Source of the DNA: Actinomycetes bacterium
Lineage (GTDB): Bacteria > Actinomycetota > Actinomycetes > Propionibacteriales > Propionibacteriaceae
Reading direction: 5' to 3'
DNA: 58,405 nt
NCBI GenBank assembly: GCA_023460935.1
Contig: JAEWOI010000010.1
Span: forward strand, 1 to 58,405
Positions 31,852 to 40,898 of this stretch are shown here, piece after piece; within the stretch, counting starts at the first letter, position 1; each line of letters opens with the position of its first letter. A program made the position numbers and the translations under genes. The notes below the pieces were generated by a model that worked only from the letters and a program-made list of their open reading frames with translations, searched no databases and had not been told where the DNA came from.

Positions 31852-32652
31852 TTGAAGATCGGAGACTTCGCCCGGCTCGGCCAGGTGTCGGTCCGGATGT
31901 TGCGCAACTACGACGAGCTGGGCCTGCTGGTGCCGGCGCACGTCGACCCGTGGACGAACTACCGCAGCTACACCGCCGGGCAGCTGGCCAGGCTGAACCG
32001 CATCGTCGCCCTCAAGGAGCTCGGGTTCAGCCTGCAGGCGGTCGGGCGGTTGCTGGACGACGACCTGGGCGTCGAGCAACTGCGGGGCATGCTCGCCCTC
32101 CGGCGGGCGGAGCTCGCCGAGGAGTTGCGCAGCACCACCGAACGGCTGGCCGCGGTCGAGGCGAGGCTCCGCCTGATCGAAGGGGAGAGTTCCGTGTCCG
32201 AGCGAGAGTTCGTGGTGAAGGCACTGCCGGCGGTACGGGTGGCGGAGCGGTCCATCCGGGTGACCAGCCAGCCGGAGATCGGCCAGCGGATCGGCGCGGT
32301 CTTCGGCGAGGTCTACGCAGCGGTCCTTGCGGCCGGCGCGGAACCGGGCCAGGGGATCAGCTACTACGTGCTGGACGGCGACGCGATGGAGTGCCACGCC
32401 GGCTACCAGTACCAGGGTGCGCCTGCCGCGGGGTTCGAGGTGGTGGAACTGCCTGCGACCGCAACGGCAGTCACGCAGGTGCACCTCGGTTCCATGGCGA
32501 CGATCGGGGAGTCGTGGCAGGCCTTCGGTGCGTGGCTGGAGGAGCACGACGCCGAGCCGGCCGGGATCAGCCGGGAGGTGTACCTGGAGACGCCCGATGG
32601 CAGCGAGGACGCCTGGGTCACCGAGCTGCAGCTACCCTTCGTCCGCCGCTGA
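31849..32652 (+). CDS. MerR regulator with GyrI-like effector domain
   Basis: 267 residues. N-terminal MerR HTH (KIGDFARLGQVSVRMLRNYD, then NYRSYTAGQLARL), a long coiled-coil dimerisation helix (about 80-118), then a GyrI/BmrR-like ligand domain (about 125-267) with YYVLDG and AWVTELQLPF. Such proteins sense hydrophobic cations or drugs. No efflux gene is adjacent, so the target may be elsewhere or be its own promoter. Confidence 0.88.
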   Translation: MLKIGDFARLGQVSVRMLRNYDELGLLVPAHVDPWTNYRSYTAGQLARLNRIVALKELGFSLQAVGRLLDDDLGVEQLRGMLALRRAELAEELRSTTERLAAVEARLRLIEGESSVSEREFVVKALPAVRVAERSIRVTSQPEIGQRIGAVFGEVYAAVLAAGAEPGQGISYYVLDGDAMECHAGYQYQGAPAAGFEVVELPATATAVTQVHLGSMATIGESWQAFGAWLEEHDAEPAGISREVYLETPDGSEDAWVTELQLPFVRR

Positions 32653-32752
32653 GGCGACCCGGGGCGCCTGCCGCGTCGGGCGCCCCGGCCCGCCTGACCG
32701 CGGCGCCGCGACCCTGCGTATTGTTGGGGCCACGAGCGAGGCGAGGAGATCG

Positions 32753-33400
32753 ATGGAGCGCAGTGTCGTCCACCTGGTGCGACACGGCCAGGTGCACAAC
32801 CCGGATGGTGTGCTCTACGGCCGTGCTGCCGGCTACGGGCTCTCCGAGCTGGGCCACCGGATGGCCGAGCGGCTGGGCGAGTACTTCGCCGACGCCCCGC
32901 TGGTTCGCCTGGTCAGCTCGCCGCTGCAGCGGGCCCAGGAGACCATGGCCCCGATCGCGGCCCGGCACCCGGAGCTGGAGGTGCACGTCGACGACCGGGT
33001 GATCGAGGCGGCCAACGTGTTCGAGGGAAGAAGCTTCGGCAAGCGCAACGAGATCCTGCTGCGCCCCTCCAGCTGGTGGTCGCTGCGCAACCCGCTGCGG
33101 CCGTCGTGGGGCGAGCCGTACACCTCGATCCTCGCCCGCATGCGCACCGCCCTGCTCGACGCGGCCTCGCACGCCGCGGGCGCGGAGGCGCTGGTGGTGT
33201 CCCACGAGCTGCCCATCTGGATGGCGCGCAGCTGGGCCGAGGGCCGTCCCCTGGTGCACGACCCGCGCCGCCGGCAGGCCAGGCTGGCCAGCGTCACCAC
33301 TTTCACCTACCAGGGCAGGCACCTGGTGCGGGTGGACTACGCGGAGCCGTGCGCCGACCTGGTGCCGCCCAAGGTCAAGAAGTTCCGCCCGGGGGCCTGA
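32753..33400 (+). CDS. Histidine phosphatase (GpmB-like)
   Basis: 215 residues. The catalytic RHG motif is in VHLVRHGQVHNP near residue 9, SSPLQRAQET near 59 carries the conserved Arg, and the second His is in LVVSHELPI near 151. In mycobacteria the orthologous gene (Rv0525) also precedes the TlpA-CcdA-ResB-CcsB genes. The substrate is unknown. The stop overlaps the TlpA ATG (TGATG). Confidence 0.88.
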   Translation: MERSVVHLVRHGQVHNPDGVLYGRAAGYGLSELGHRMAERLGEYFADAPLVRLVSSPLQRAQETMAPIAARHPELEVHVDDRVIEAANVFEGRSFGKRNEILLRPSSWWSLRNPLRPSWGEPYTSILARMRTALLDAASHAAGAEALVVSHELPIWMARSWAEGRPLVHDPRRRQARLASVTTFTYQGRHLVRVDYAEPCADLVPPKVKKFRPGA

Positions 33401-33960
33401 TGCTGGGTAGGCGTTCGGCTGTCCTGGCCGCGGTGGCCGTGCTGGCGCTGGCCGGCTGCGGCTCAGCGCCGACCAGCACCGAGGGGTTCGTCGGAGGCGA
33501 CGGCACCCTCACCGTGCTCCCTGCGGACCGGCGTCCGCCGGCCCCGCAGGTCAGCGGCACCACCCTGGACGGGCAGCCGTGGGACAGCTCTGCCACCGCC
33601 GGCAAGGTCGTGGTCTACAACGTTTGGGGCTCCTGGTGCGCGCCGTGCCGGGCCGAGGCCCCGGCGCTGGCCTCCGCCAGCGAGCGCACCGCCGGCACGG
33701 CCGTGTTCGTCGGGCTCAACACCCGCGACCTCGACCGGGCGGCGCCGCAGGCCTTCGTCCGCGCCTTCGGGGTGCCCTACGTCAACCTCTACGACCCGGA
33801 CGGGGCACTGCTGCTGGAGTTCTCCGGGCAGCTGCCGGCCAGCGCGATCCCGAGCACCCTGCTCGTCGACCCGCAGGGCCGGGTGGCGGGGCGGATCCTC
33901 GGCGAGACCACAGAGGCCACGCTGGTGGGGCTCATCGAGGACCTGGCGGCCGGGCGATGA
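33400..33960 (+). CDS. TlpA-like thiol-disulfide lipoprotein
   Basis: 186 residues. Signal peptide with lipobox LALAGC near residue 19 anchors it outside the membrane. The thioredoxin fold has WCAPC near residue 77 and a cis-Pro region SAIPSTLLVD near 144. It is likely the apocytochrome c thiol reductant (CcsX/ResA role), fed by CcdA, whose gene overlaps its stop (ATGA). Confidence 0.92.
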   Translation: MLGRRSAVLAAVAVLALAGCGSAPTSTEGFVGGDGTLTVLPADRRPPAPQVSGTTLDGQPWDSSATAGKVVVYNVWGSWCAPCRAEAPALASASERTAGTAVFVGLNTRDLDRAAPQAFVRAFGVPYVNLYDPDGALLLEFSGQLPASAIPSTLLVDPQGRVAGRILGETTEATLVGLIEDLAAGR

Positions 33961-34730
33961 CCCCGCTGGACCTGGCGAGCTGGGTGCGGGAGGCGGTCGG
34001 CGGCTCCGTGGCCCTGGCGCTGCCGGTGGCGATGCTGGCCGGCATCGTTTCGTTCTTCTCTCCCTGCGTGCTGCCGCTCCTGCCGGGCTACCTCTCCTAC
34101 GCCACCGGGCTGGGCGCTGCCGAGATCACCTCCGGCCGGGCCGGCCCCGGCGGCCGGCGACGGGTGCTGGCCGGCACTCTGGGGTTCGTCGCGGGGTTCG
34201 CAGCGGTGTTCGTGGCCTCCGGCGCCCTGGTCGGCTCGGTGGGGGCTGCCCTGGCCGCCTGGCAGCGGCCGCTGATGGTGGTGGCCGGCGTGCTGGCCAT
34301 CGCGCTCGGGCTGGTGTTCACCGGCTGGCTGCCGCTGGGCCAGGGCACCTGGCGCCTCGGCGTGCTGCCGAGGCTGGGGGTGGCCGCTTCGCCCGTGCTC
34401 GGAGTGGTGTTCGGGCTGGGCTGGACGCCCTGCATCGGCCCGGCGCTCTCCGTTGTGCTGACCCTCGCCCTGAACGAGGCAACGGCGCTCCGCGGTGGGG
34501 TGCTGGCCCTCGCCTACGCGCTCGGGCTCGGGCTGCCGTTCGTGGTGGCCGGCCTGGCCTTCGACCGGCTGGCCGGGACCCTCGGCTGGGTGCGGCGCCA
34601 CCACCGGGCCATCCAGGTGGCCGGAGGCGTCGCGATGATGGCGGTCGGCCTGCTGCTAGTCACCGGGTTGTGGGATGCGTTGATGGGCGGGCTGCGCAAC
34701 TGGGCCGCAGGCTTCCAGGTGGTGATCTGA
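33957..34730 (+). CDS. ccdA: Cytochrome c biogenesis protein CcdA
   Basis: 257 residues, six membrane helices. The two redox cysteines are in FSPCVLPLLPGYLSY near residue 37 and GWTPCIGP near 159. It moves electrons from cytoplasmic thioredoxin to TlpA. It overlaps the genes on both sides, as in the mycobacterial Rv0527 neighbourhood. Confidence 0.94.
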   Translation: MTPLDLASWVREAVGGSVALALPVAMLAGIVSFFSPCVLPLLPGYLSYATGLGAAEITSGRAGPGGRRRVLAGTLGFVAGFAAVFVASGALVGSVGAALAAWQRPLMVVAGVLAIALGLVFTGWLPLGQGTWRLGVLPRLGVAASPVLGVVFGLGWTPCIGPALSVVLTLALNEATALRGGVLALAYALGLGLPFVVAGLAFDRLAGTLGWVRRHHRAIQVAGGVAMMAVGLLLVTGLWDALMGGLRNWAAGFQVVI

Positions 34731-36280
34731 TGGCGGTCGGCCGCGAGCTGGCCGGCTGGTTGCGGTTCGCCTGGACGACGCTCACCTCGATGCGCACCGC
34801 GCTGATCCTGCTGCTGGTGCTCGGCATCGCAGCCATTCCCGGCTCGCTGGTGCCCCAGCGGCCGACCAACCCGATCGGGGTTGCGGACTTCCTGCGCGAC
34901 CAGCCCGGCTGGGGCGAGTGGCTCGACCGGCTGGGCTTCTTCGACGTGTTCGGCTCGGCCTGGTTCGCGTCCATCTACCTGCTGCTGTTCATCTCGCTGA
35001 TCGGCTGCATCCTCCCGCGCACCGCCGGCTACCTGCGCGCGTTGCGCGAACCGCCGGCGCCACCGCCTGGCCGGCTCGACCGCCTGCCCGGGTTCAGGGG
35101 AGCGACCGTCGATCGGGTGCCGGAGGACGTCCTGGCCGTGGCCGCGACCCACCTGAAGGCCCGCGGCTACCGGGTGCGCAGGGACACGGACGCGGTGTCG
35201 GCAGAGCGCGGCTACCTGCGCGAGACCGGCAACCTGGTGTTCCACATCTGCCTGGTCACGATGCTGATCGGCCTGGCGTGGGGCTCGTTGTTCAGCTTCC
35301 GCGGCACGGCGATCGTCGTCGAGGGCCAGGCGTTCTCCAACACCCTCACCCAGTACGACGAGTTCGGGGCGGGGGCGGCCTTCGACCCCGCTCGGCTCAC
35401 CCCGTTCACGCTGCGGCTCGACGAGTTCCGCGTCCGGTTCGAGACCGGACCGGTCGACCAGGGCGCCGCAAGGGAGTTCACGGCAGCGGTGACCGTGGCC
35501 GGCCCCGGCCGGCCGGAGGAGGCGCGGACGCTGCAGGTGAACGCCCCGCTGCAGGTCGGGACCGACAGCGTCCACCTGCTGGGCCACGGCTACGCGCCGG
35601 TGGTCACCGTGCGCGACGGCAACGGCGACGTGGCGTTCTCCGGGCCGGTCGTGTTCCTGCCCCAGGACGTCAACTTCCGCTCCGACGGGGTGATCAAGGC
35701 CCCGGACGCCAGACCCCGGCGGCTCGCGTTCGAAGGCGTCCTGCTGCCGACGGCCGGTGGCGAGGGGGCAGCGATGGTCTCGGTGTTTCCGGACGCACTC
35801 AACCCGAGGCTGCTGGTGAACGTGTGGGCCGGCCCGCCGAAGACCGAGACCGGCCGCCCGGAGAACGTGTACGTGCTGGACAAGTCCGGGCTCACCCAGC
35901 TCACCCTCGCTGGCGGCGAGCCGGTGCGGGCAGCCCTCACTCCCGGCACCGGCTTCAAGCTGCCCGACGGCCAGGGCTCGATCAGTTTCGAGGGCTGGCG
36001 GCGCTGGACCAAGCTGCAGATCTCCAACACCCCCGGCGGCTGGCTGGTGCTCGGTTCGGTGCTACTGGCGGTGCTGGGCATGGCCGTCTCGCTCACGGTG
36101 AAGCCCAGGCGACTGTTCGTCCGCGTCGAGCCCGCAGCCGGGGCGGGGACGGGGGTGTCGGTGGCCGGTCTGGACCGTGTGGACGGCCGCCCCGGTCTCA
36201 CTGAAGAGGTGGGGGCACTGGCGGAGGCCTGCGGGCTGCGGGCTACGCTGGCCGACAGCGAAGACGAGGAGGGGCGTTGA
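34730..36280 (+). CDS. resB: Cytochrome c biogenesis protein ResB
   Basis: 516 residues. Three N-terminal membrane helices, a large extracytoplasmic domain (about 210-430) and a C-terminal helix near 445-465. TSMRTALILLLVLGIAAIPGSLVPQR near the start is the ResB signature region (listed in part: TSMRTALILLLVLG, then PGSLVPQR). With CcsB it forms the system II haem lyase. The ATG overlaps the ccdA stop and the stop overlaps the ccsB TTG. Confidence 0.94.
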   Translation: MAVGRELAGWLRFAWTTLTSMRTALILLLVLGIAAIPGSLVPQRPTNPIGVADFLRDQPGWGEWLDRLGFFDVFGSAWFASIYLLLFISLIGCILPRTAGYLRALREPPAPPPGRLDRLPGFRGATVDRVPEDVLAVAATHLKARGYRVRRDTDAVSAERGYLRETGNLVFHICLVTMLIGLAWGSLFSFRGTAIVVEGQAFSNTLTQYDEFGAGAAFDPARLTPFTLRLDEFRVRFETGPVDQGAAREFTAAVTVAGPGRPEEARTLQVNAPLQVGTDSVHLLGHGYAPVVTVRDGNGDVAFSGPVVFLPQDVNFRSDGVIKAPDARPRRLAFEGVLLPTAGGEGAAMVSVFPDALNPRLLVNVWAGPPKTETGRPENVYVLDKSGLTQLTLAGGEPVRAALTPGTGFKLPDGQGSISFEGWRRWTKLQISNTPGGWLVLGSVLLAVLGMAVSLTVKPRRLFVRVEPAAGAGTGVSVAGLDRVDGRPGLTEEVGALAEACGLRATLADSEDEEGR

Positions 36281-37212
36281 TCTCCGAATACTCAGACCTG
36301 GCCATGGTCACCTCCGTGGTGCTCTACGCGGTGGCGATGCTCCTCCACGCTGCCGAGTGGGCCGCCGCGCGCACGCAGGCGCCGGCGCGCGAGCTGGTGC
36401 CGGCCGGTGCCCCGGGGCCGGCGGGACCGGTGGACCAGGCGCCGCCCGCGCCGGCATCGCGGGTGGAACTGCTGGGCCGGGTGGGCGTTGCGCTGACGAT
36501 CGTCGCAGCGCTCAGCCACATCGTGGGCGTGGTGCTGCGCGGGGTGGCTGCCGGCCGGCTGCCGCTCGGCAACATGTACGAGTTCATGACCACGGCGCTG
36601 GCGATCGCCGCAGTGGTCTACCTGGTGCTCGCCCTCCGGTTCGGGATGCGCTGGCTCGGGCTGCCGGTGGCCCTGCTGCTCACGATCGGGCAGGGGCTGG
36701 CGGTGTGGGTCTTCCACGTCGCGGTCGCGCAGCTGATGCCGGCGCTGCAGTCGGTCTGGTTCGACATCCACATCTTCGCCGCGGCGACCGCGGGCGCTGC
36801 GTTCAACGTCGGCGGCCTGGCCGCGGTGCTGTACCTGATCCGCTCCCGCGCGGAGGAGGGCGGGGGCGCCTCGGGCTACCTCGCGCGGATCCCGTCCGCC
36901 GACCGCCTCGACCGCCTGAGCTACCGCTTCCACGCCTTCGCCTTCCCGCTGTGGACGTTCACGATCGCGGCGGGCGCGATCTGGGCGCAGGTGGCCTGGG
37001 GACGGTTCTGGGGCTGGGACCCGAAGGAGACCTTCTCCCTCGTCACCTGGATCGTGTACGCCGGCTACCTGCACGCCCGGGCCACCGCAGGCTGGAAGGG
37101 CCGCCGGGCCGCCATCCTGGCCATCGTCGGCCTGGCCAGCTTCTGGTTCAACTTCGTCGGGGTGAACCTGCTCACCACCGGCCTGCACTCCTACTCCGGG
37201 ATCCCCAAGTAG
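36277..37212 (+). CDS. ccsB: Cytochrome c biogenesis protein CcsB (CcsA family)
   Basis: 311 residues with about eight membrane helices. The tryptophan-rich haem-handling motif WGRFWGWDPKE is near residue 244 with HAR and later His residues for haem. It starts with TTG in a TTGA overlap with resB. It completes the HP-TlpA-CcdA-ResB-CcsB operon that attaches haem to cytochromes c outside the membrane. Confidence 0.93.
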   Translation: MISEYSDLAMVTSVVLYAVAMLLHAAEWAAARTQAPARELVPAGAPGPAGPVDQAPPAPASRVELLGRVGVALTIVAALSHIVGVVLRGVAAGRLPLGNMYEFMTTALAIAAVVYLVLALRFGMRWLGLPVALLLTIGQGLAVWVFHVAVAQLMPALQSVWFDIHIFAAATAGAAFNVGGLAAVLYLIRSRAEEGGGASGYLARIPSADRLDRLSYRFHAFAFPLWTFTIAAGAIWAQVAWGRFWGWDPKETFSLVTWIVYAGYLHARATAGWKGRRAAILAIVGLASFWFNFVGVNLLTTGLHSYSGIPK

Positions 37213-37245
37213 TTCCGGGCCCTTCCCGCCCTTCGGGGGCTGGCG

Positions 37246-37274
37246 CCGTCCCACTTCCCGTCAACGGGGGACGG
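37246..37274 (+). terminator. Candidate terminator of the cytochrome c operon
   Basis: CCGTCCC (37246-37252) pairs with GGGACGG (37268-37274), with an inner CCCGT/ACGGG hairpin. It lies 34 nt after ccsB. Confidence 0.4.
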
Positions 37275-37351
37275 GCCGGGCGCGGGGCCGAGGCCGGAGT
37301 GGGGCGCGACGGCCGCGGATGCTGGTGCGCCGGCGGCTTCGCCCGGGATGC

Positions 37352-37357
37352 CACAAT
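37352..37357 (+). promoter_or_regulatory. Candidate -10 (CACAAT) of leaderless mtr
   Basis: CACAAT ends 6 nt before the ATG at 37364, supporting that start over the in-frame ATG at 37319. Confidence 0.35.
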
Positions 37358-37363
37358 CGGACC

Positions 37364-38755
37364 ATGCGCCACTTCGACCTCTGCGTGATCGGCTCGGGCA
37401 GCGGGAACAGCATCATCGACGAACGCTTCGACCACCTGCAGGTGGCCCTGGTCGACGGGCAGGAGTGGTTCGGTGGCACCTGCCTGAACGTCGGCTGCAT
37501 CCCGACCAAGATGTTCGCCCACCCTGCCGACCTGGCCGAGGAGGCTCGGGACGCTGGCCGGCTCGGCGTCGGGGTGGGGCAGGTGAGCGTCGACTGGCCG
37601 GCCATCCGCGACCGCATCTTCGCGCGCATCGACGCGATCACGGCCAGCGGCGAGGCCTACCGCAGGGACGCGGCCAACGTGACCCTCTACCGGAGCCGGG
37701 CCAGGTTCGTGGCCGACAAGGTGCTGCAGGTGGGGGAGGAGACCATCACCGCAGACCGCTTCGTGATCGCCGCCGGCTCGCGTCCCCACCTGCCGCAGGT
37801 GCCCGGCATCAGCTCCTCCGAGCTGGCCGGACGGGTGCACACCTCGGACACGATCATGCACCTGGAGCGGCTGCCGGGGAGCCTGGTGATCGTCGGCGGC
37901 GGCCTGGTGGCAGCGGAGTTCGCCCACATCTTCGCCGCCTACGGCACCCAGGTGACCCTGCTGCACCGGGGCGACCGGCTGCTCAAGCACGCCGATGAGG
38001 AGGTGTCGCGCAGGTTCACCGACCTGATCAGCCGCCGGGTGGTGCTGCGGCTGGGCCAGCACCTGGCCTCCCTCGCGGACGCCGGCAACGGCAGGGTGGC
38101 TGTGGGCACCACCGACGGCGACGGCATCGAGTACGACTTCGAAGCCGAGCAGGTGCTGCTCGCCACCGGCCGGGGGCCCAACGGTGACACCCTCGGGCTG
38201 GAGCTGACGGGGGTCGAGCGGGACACCGCCGGGCTGGTGGTGGTCGACCCGCAGCAGCGCACCACCCGGGAGGGCATCTGGGCCCTTGGCGACGTCTGCT
38301 CGCCGTGGCAGCTCAAGCACGTGGCCAACCACGAGGCCAGGGTGGTGCAGCACAACCTGCTGCACCCCGACCGGCCGATGACCGCAGACCACCGCTTCGT
38401 CCCGCAGGCCGTGTTCAGCGGGCCGCAGGCGGCCTGGGTGGGCCTCACCGAGCAGGAGTGTGCCGAGCGTGGGCTGCCCTACACGGTGGGCACCCGCGAC
38501 TACGGCGGTGTCGCCTACGGCTGGGCGATGGAGGACACCGACCACTTCGCCAAGGTGATCGCCGACCGGGCCACCGGGCAGCTGCTGGGCGCGCACATCC
38601 TCGGCCCCGACGCCGCGAACCTGGTCCAGCCCCTGATCCAGGCGATGAGCTTCGGCCTGGACGCGACCTCGATGGCCCGGGGGCAGTACTGGATCCACCC
38701 CGCGCTGGCCGAGGTGGTGGAGAACGCGCTGCTCGCGCTGGAGCTCGACAGTTGA
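37364..38755 (+). CDS. mtr: Mycothione reductase
   Basis: 463 residues, class I pyridine nucleotide-disulfide oxidoreductase. N-terminal FAD motif VIGSGSGNSIID; redox pair in GGTCLNVGCIPTKM near residue 40; NAD(P)H motif VIVGGGLVAAEFA near 173; C-terminal WIHPALAEVVENAL with the active-site His. The GSGSGN start and lack of glutathione-reductase features mark the mycothione branch. It keeps mycothiol reduced, pairing with mshD near 49 kb. Its stop overlaps a TTG of the next gene. Confidence 0.93.
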   Translation: MRHFDLCVIGSGSGNSIIDERFDHLQVALVDGQEWFGGTCLNVGCIPTKMFAHPADLAEEARDAGRLGVGVGQVSVDWPAIRDRIFARIDAITASGEAYRRDAANVTLYRSRARFVADKVLQVGEETITADRFVIAAGSRPHLPQVPGISSSELAGRVHTSDTIMHLERLPGSLVIVGGGLVAAEFAHIFAAYGTQVTLLHRGDRLLKHADEEVSRRFTDLISRRVVLRLGQHLASLADAGNGRVAVGTTDGDGIEYDFEAEQVLLATGRGPNGDTLGLELTGVERDTAGLVVVDPQQRTTREGIWALGDVCSPWQLKHVANHEARVVQHNLLHPDRPMTADHRFVPQAVFSGPQAAWVGLTEQECAERGLPYTVGTRDYGGVAYGWAMEDTDHFAKVIADRATGQLLGAHILGPDAANLVQPLIQAMSFGLDATSMARGQYWIHPALAEVVENALLALELDS

Positions 38756-39954
38756 GCGCGCGGTCGGTGGTGATGGCGCTCGCCTGCAGCCTGCTGGCAG
38801 GGTGCACCCCCGCGCCACCGGCTGCGCCGGGTGCTCCGCCCTCCGCCCAGTCGCCGTCCGCCACGGCCCCGTCCGCCACGGCCCCGACGTCCACCCCGAC
38901 GCAGGCCCCCGAACCGACCAGGCCCACGCAGGCCTGCCTTGCGGAGGCGGCAGCGCTGCCGCTGCGCTCCCAGGCCGGGCAGCTGCTCATGGTGGGGGTG
39001 GACGGTGGGCTCGGCACCGCCGAGCGGCGGGCGCTGGCCGACCACCGGGTCGGCTCGGTGGTGCTGCTGGGTGACCAGTCCGGCGGGGTCAGCGCCACCC
39101 GCACCCTCACCCGCAGGCTCGCCCGGATCCACCCGGACGCAGCCCTGCTGGTAGCTGCCGACCAGGAGGGCGGAAGCGTGCAGCGGCTGACCGGGCCGGG
39201 TTGGGGCAGGATCCCGTCCGCGGCCAGGCAGGCCGAACTCACCACGGGCCAGCTGCGGCGGTCAGCCGCCGGGTGGGGGAGCCGGCTGGCCAGGGCGGGG
39301 GTGCTGCTCGATCTCGCTCCGGTCGCCGACGTCGTGCCCACGCGCAAGCTCCGCACCAACCAGCCGGTCGGACGGCTGGGCAGGGGTTACGGCAGCGACC
39401 CCGAGAAGGTGGCAGCCAGCACCGGCGCCGTGATCGCAGGCCTGGCCGACGCCGGGGTGGCGGCATCGGTCAAGCACTTCCCCGGCCTCGGCGAGGTGGT
39501 GGGCAACACCGACCACACCGGTGGCGTGGTCGACCGGGTGACCCACGCCAGCAGCGCAGCGCTGAGACCCTTCCGGGCGGCCGTCTCGGGCGGTGTCGCC
39601 TCGGTGATGGTGTCGTCCGCGACGTACCAGCGGATCGACCCCGAACGCCAGGCGGTGTTCTCACCCAAGGTGGTCGGCCTGCTCCGCGAGTGGGGTTACG
39701 AGGGGGTGGTGATCAGCGACGACCTCGGGGCGGCCGTATCCGCCCGGGCCGTCCCGGCCGCCCAGCGGGCGGTGCGGTTCGTCGCCGCCGGTGGTGACCT
39801 GGTGATCAACGCCGACCCGGCGCTGACCGCAGCCATGGCCGGCGGGATCATCCGTCGGGCGCGCCGGGACCCGGCCTTCGCCGACCGGGTCACGCAGTCC
39901 GCAGCCAGGGTGCTGCGGCTCAAGCGCGACCTCGGCCTCTACACCTGCGGCTGA
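38752..39954 (+). CDS. Glycoside hydrolase family 3 lipoprotein (NagZ/LpqI-like)
   Basis: 400 residues. The signal peptide has lipobox SLLAGC near residue 18 and a Pro/Thr/Ala-rich linker (20-60). The GH3 domain has LVAADQEGGSVQRL near 140, KHFPGLGEV near 241 and the nucleophile Asp in VVISDDLGA near 322. In place of the NagZ DSH acid/base loop there is GNTDHTGG. The start is TTG overlapping the mtr stop; GTG or ATG a few codons later are alternatives. It probably removes beta-N-acetylhexosamine from cell wall fragments outside the membrane, with some doubt about specificity. Confidence 0.85.
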   Translation: MSARSVVMALACSLLAGCTPAPPAAPGAPPSAQSPSATAPSATAPTSTPTQAPEPTRPTQACLAEAAALPLRSQAGQLLMVGVDGGLGTAERRALADHRVGSVVLLGDQSGGVSATRTLTRRLARIHPDAALLVAADQEGGSVQRLTGPGWGRIPSAARQAELTTGQLRRSAAGWGSRLARAGVLLDLAPVADVVPTRKLRTNQPVGRLGRGYGSDPEKVAASTGAVIAGLADAGVAASVKHFPGLGEVVGNTDHTGGVVDRVTHASSAALRPFRAAVSGGVASVMVSSATYQRIDPERQAVFSPKVVGLLREWGYEGVVISDDLGAAVSARAVPAAQRAVRFVAAGGDLVINADPALTAAMAGGIIRRARRDPAFADRVTQSAARVLRLKRDLGLYTCG

Positions 39955-39957
39955 GCT

Positions 39958-40836
39958 TCAGTCGACGGTGAGCTCCGGGATCAGGTTGCGGGCGTCCTGC
40001 ATCAGCTGCCCCGGCGCGTTGTCCGGGATGGACGCGTAGTACAGCGAGGCCGACTCGGCGCCGGTGTCTACGATCACCACGATCGCGGTCTCGCCCTTGG
40101 CCTCGAGGCCAGGGATTTCGAAGGTCAGGTGGCTCTCCAGCAGCCAGGCGTCATGGCCGTCCACGCTGAGCGCCCTGGAGTCGACGTCGGAGCGTGCGAC
40201 CTCCGCGTCGCCGTAGAACTTCCCGACCACGCACTTCATCACGATCTCCGAGCCCTCCTTCGGGCTGAAGAAGCCGTCGCCCGCGACCAGCTCTCCGACC
40301 AGCACCGAAGCCACCCAGCTCGAGCCCTCACCGTTGTAGTTGGGCTCCAGCATCACGGTCTGGCTGGCCACGTCCCTGCCGAACGGCACCCGGTTGTCGC
40401 CCTGCACCGGGCTCCACGGGTCGCCCAGCATGGGGTAGGAGATCTTGCCGCCGTAGACCCGGCCCTCCGCGCGCTGCGGCGGTGCGGTGGGTTCTTCGGT
40501 CTCCTCCACGCGCGGGCAGATGCTCTGCGTCGGGTTGCCGCCGGGTTCGTTGCCCCCGCCACCCCCGGCGATGCGGGAGACGCCCTGGGTGACGAACCAC
40601 GCGATCAGGACGACAGCCACCAGCGCAGCCCCGCCGGCCAGCCACCAGCCGACCGAACGGCCGCGGGACGGCTCGCCCGAACCGGGCTGCGCCGCACCTG
40701 CCGGACCGCCCGGGGCCACCGGGGGCGGCGTGATCTGCGGATTGGCCGTCACCGCCGCCGTCCAGGCCGTGCCCGTCCAGTAGCGGTAGAGCCCGGGCTG
40801 ACCGCCCGGATCCGGATACCACCCTGCGCTGCTCAC
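39958..40836 (-). CDS. DUF2510 membrane protein, unknown function
   Basis: 292 residues, GTG start. DUF2510 motif at the N-terminus (GWYPDPGGQPGLYRYWTGTAWT), a Pro/Gly-rich linker, one membrane helix (about 64-86) and an extracytoplasmic domain of about 190 residues without a family I recognise. DUF2510 is common at the N-terminus of actinobacterial membrane proteins. It is convergent with the GH3 lipoprotein gene (3 nt between stops). Confidence 0.78.
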   Translation of the reverse strand: MSSAGWYPDPGGQPGLYRYWTGTAWTAAVTANPQITPPPVAPGGPAGAAQPGSGEPSRGRSVGWWLAGGAALVAVVLIAWFVTQGVSRIAGGGGGNEPGGNPTQSICPRVEETEEPTAPPQRAEGRVYGGKISYPMLGDPWSPVQGDNRVPFGRDVASQTVMLEPNYNGEGSSWVASVLVGELVAGDGFFSPKEGSEIVMKCVVGKFYGDAEVARSDVDSRALSVDGHDAWLLESHLTFEIPGLEAKGETAIVVIVDTGAESASLYYASIPDNAPGQLMQDARNLIPELTVD

Positions 40837-40842
40837 GCCGAA

Positions 40843-40848
40843 AGGTTA
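40843..40848 (-). promoter_or_regulatory. Candidate -10 (TAACCT) of leaderless DUF2510 gene
   Basis: TAACCT on the minus strand ends 6 nt before the GTG at 40836. Confidence 0.48.
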
Positions 40849-40898
40849 GCCGACGACCTTGTGAGGACGCTTTGGGTCGGCCTGGCGGATGGGCCGGC

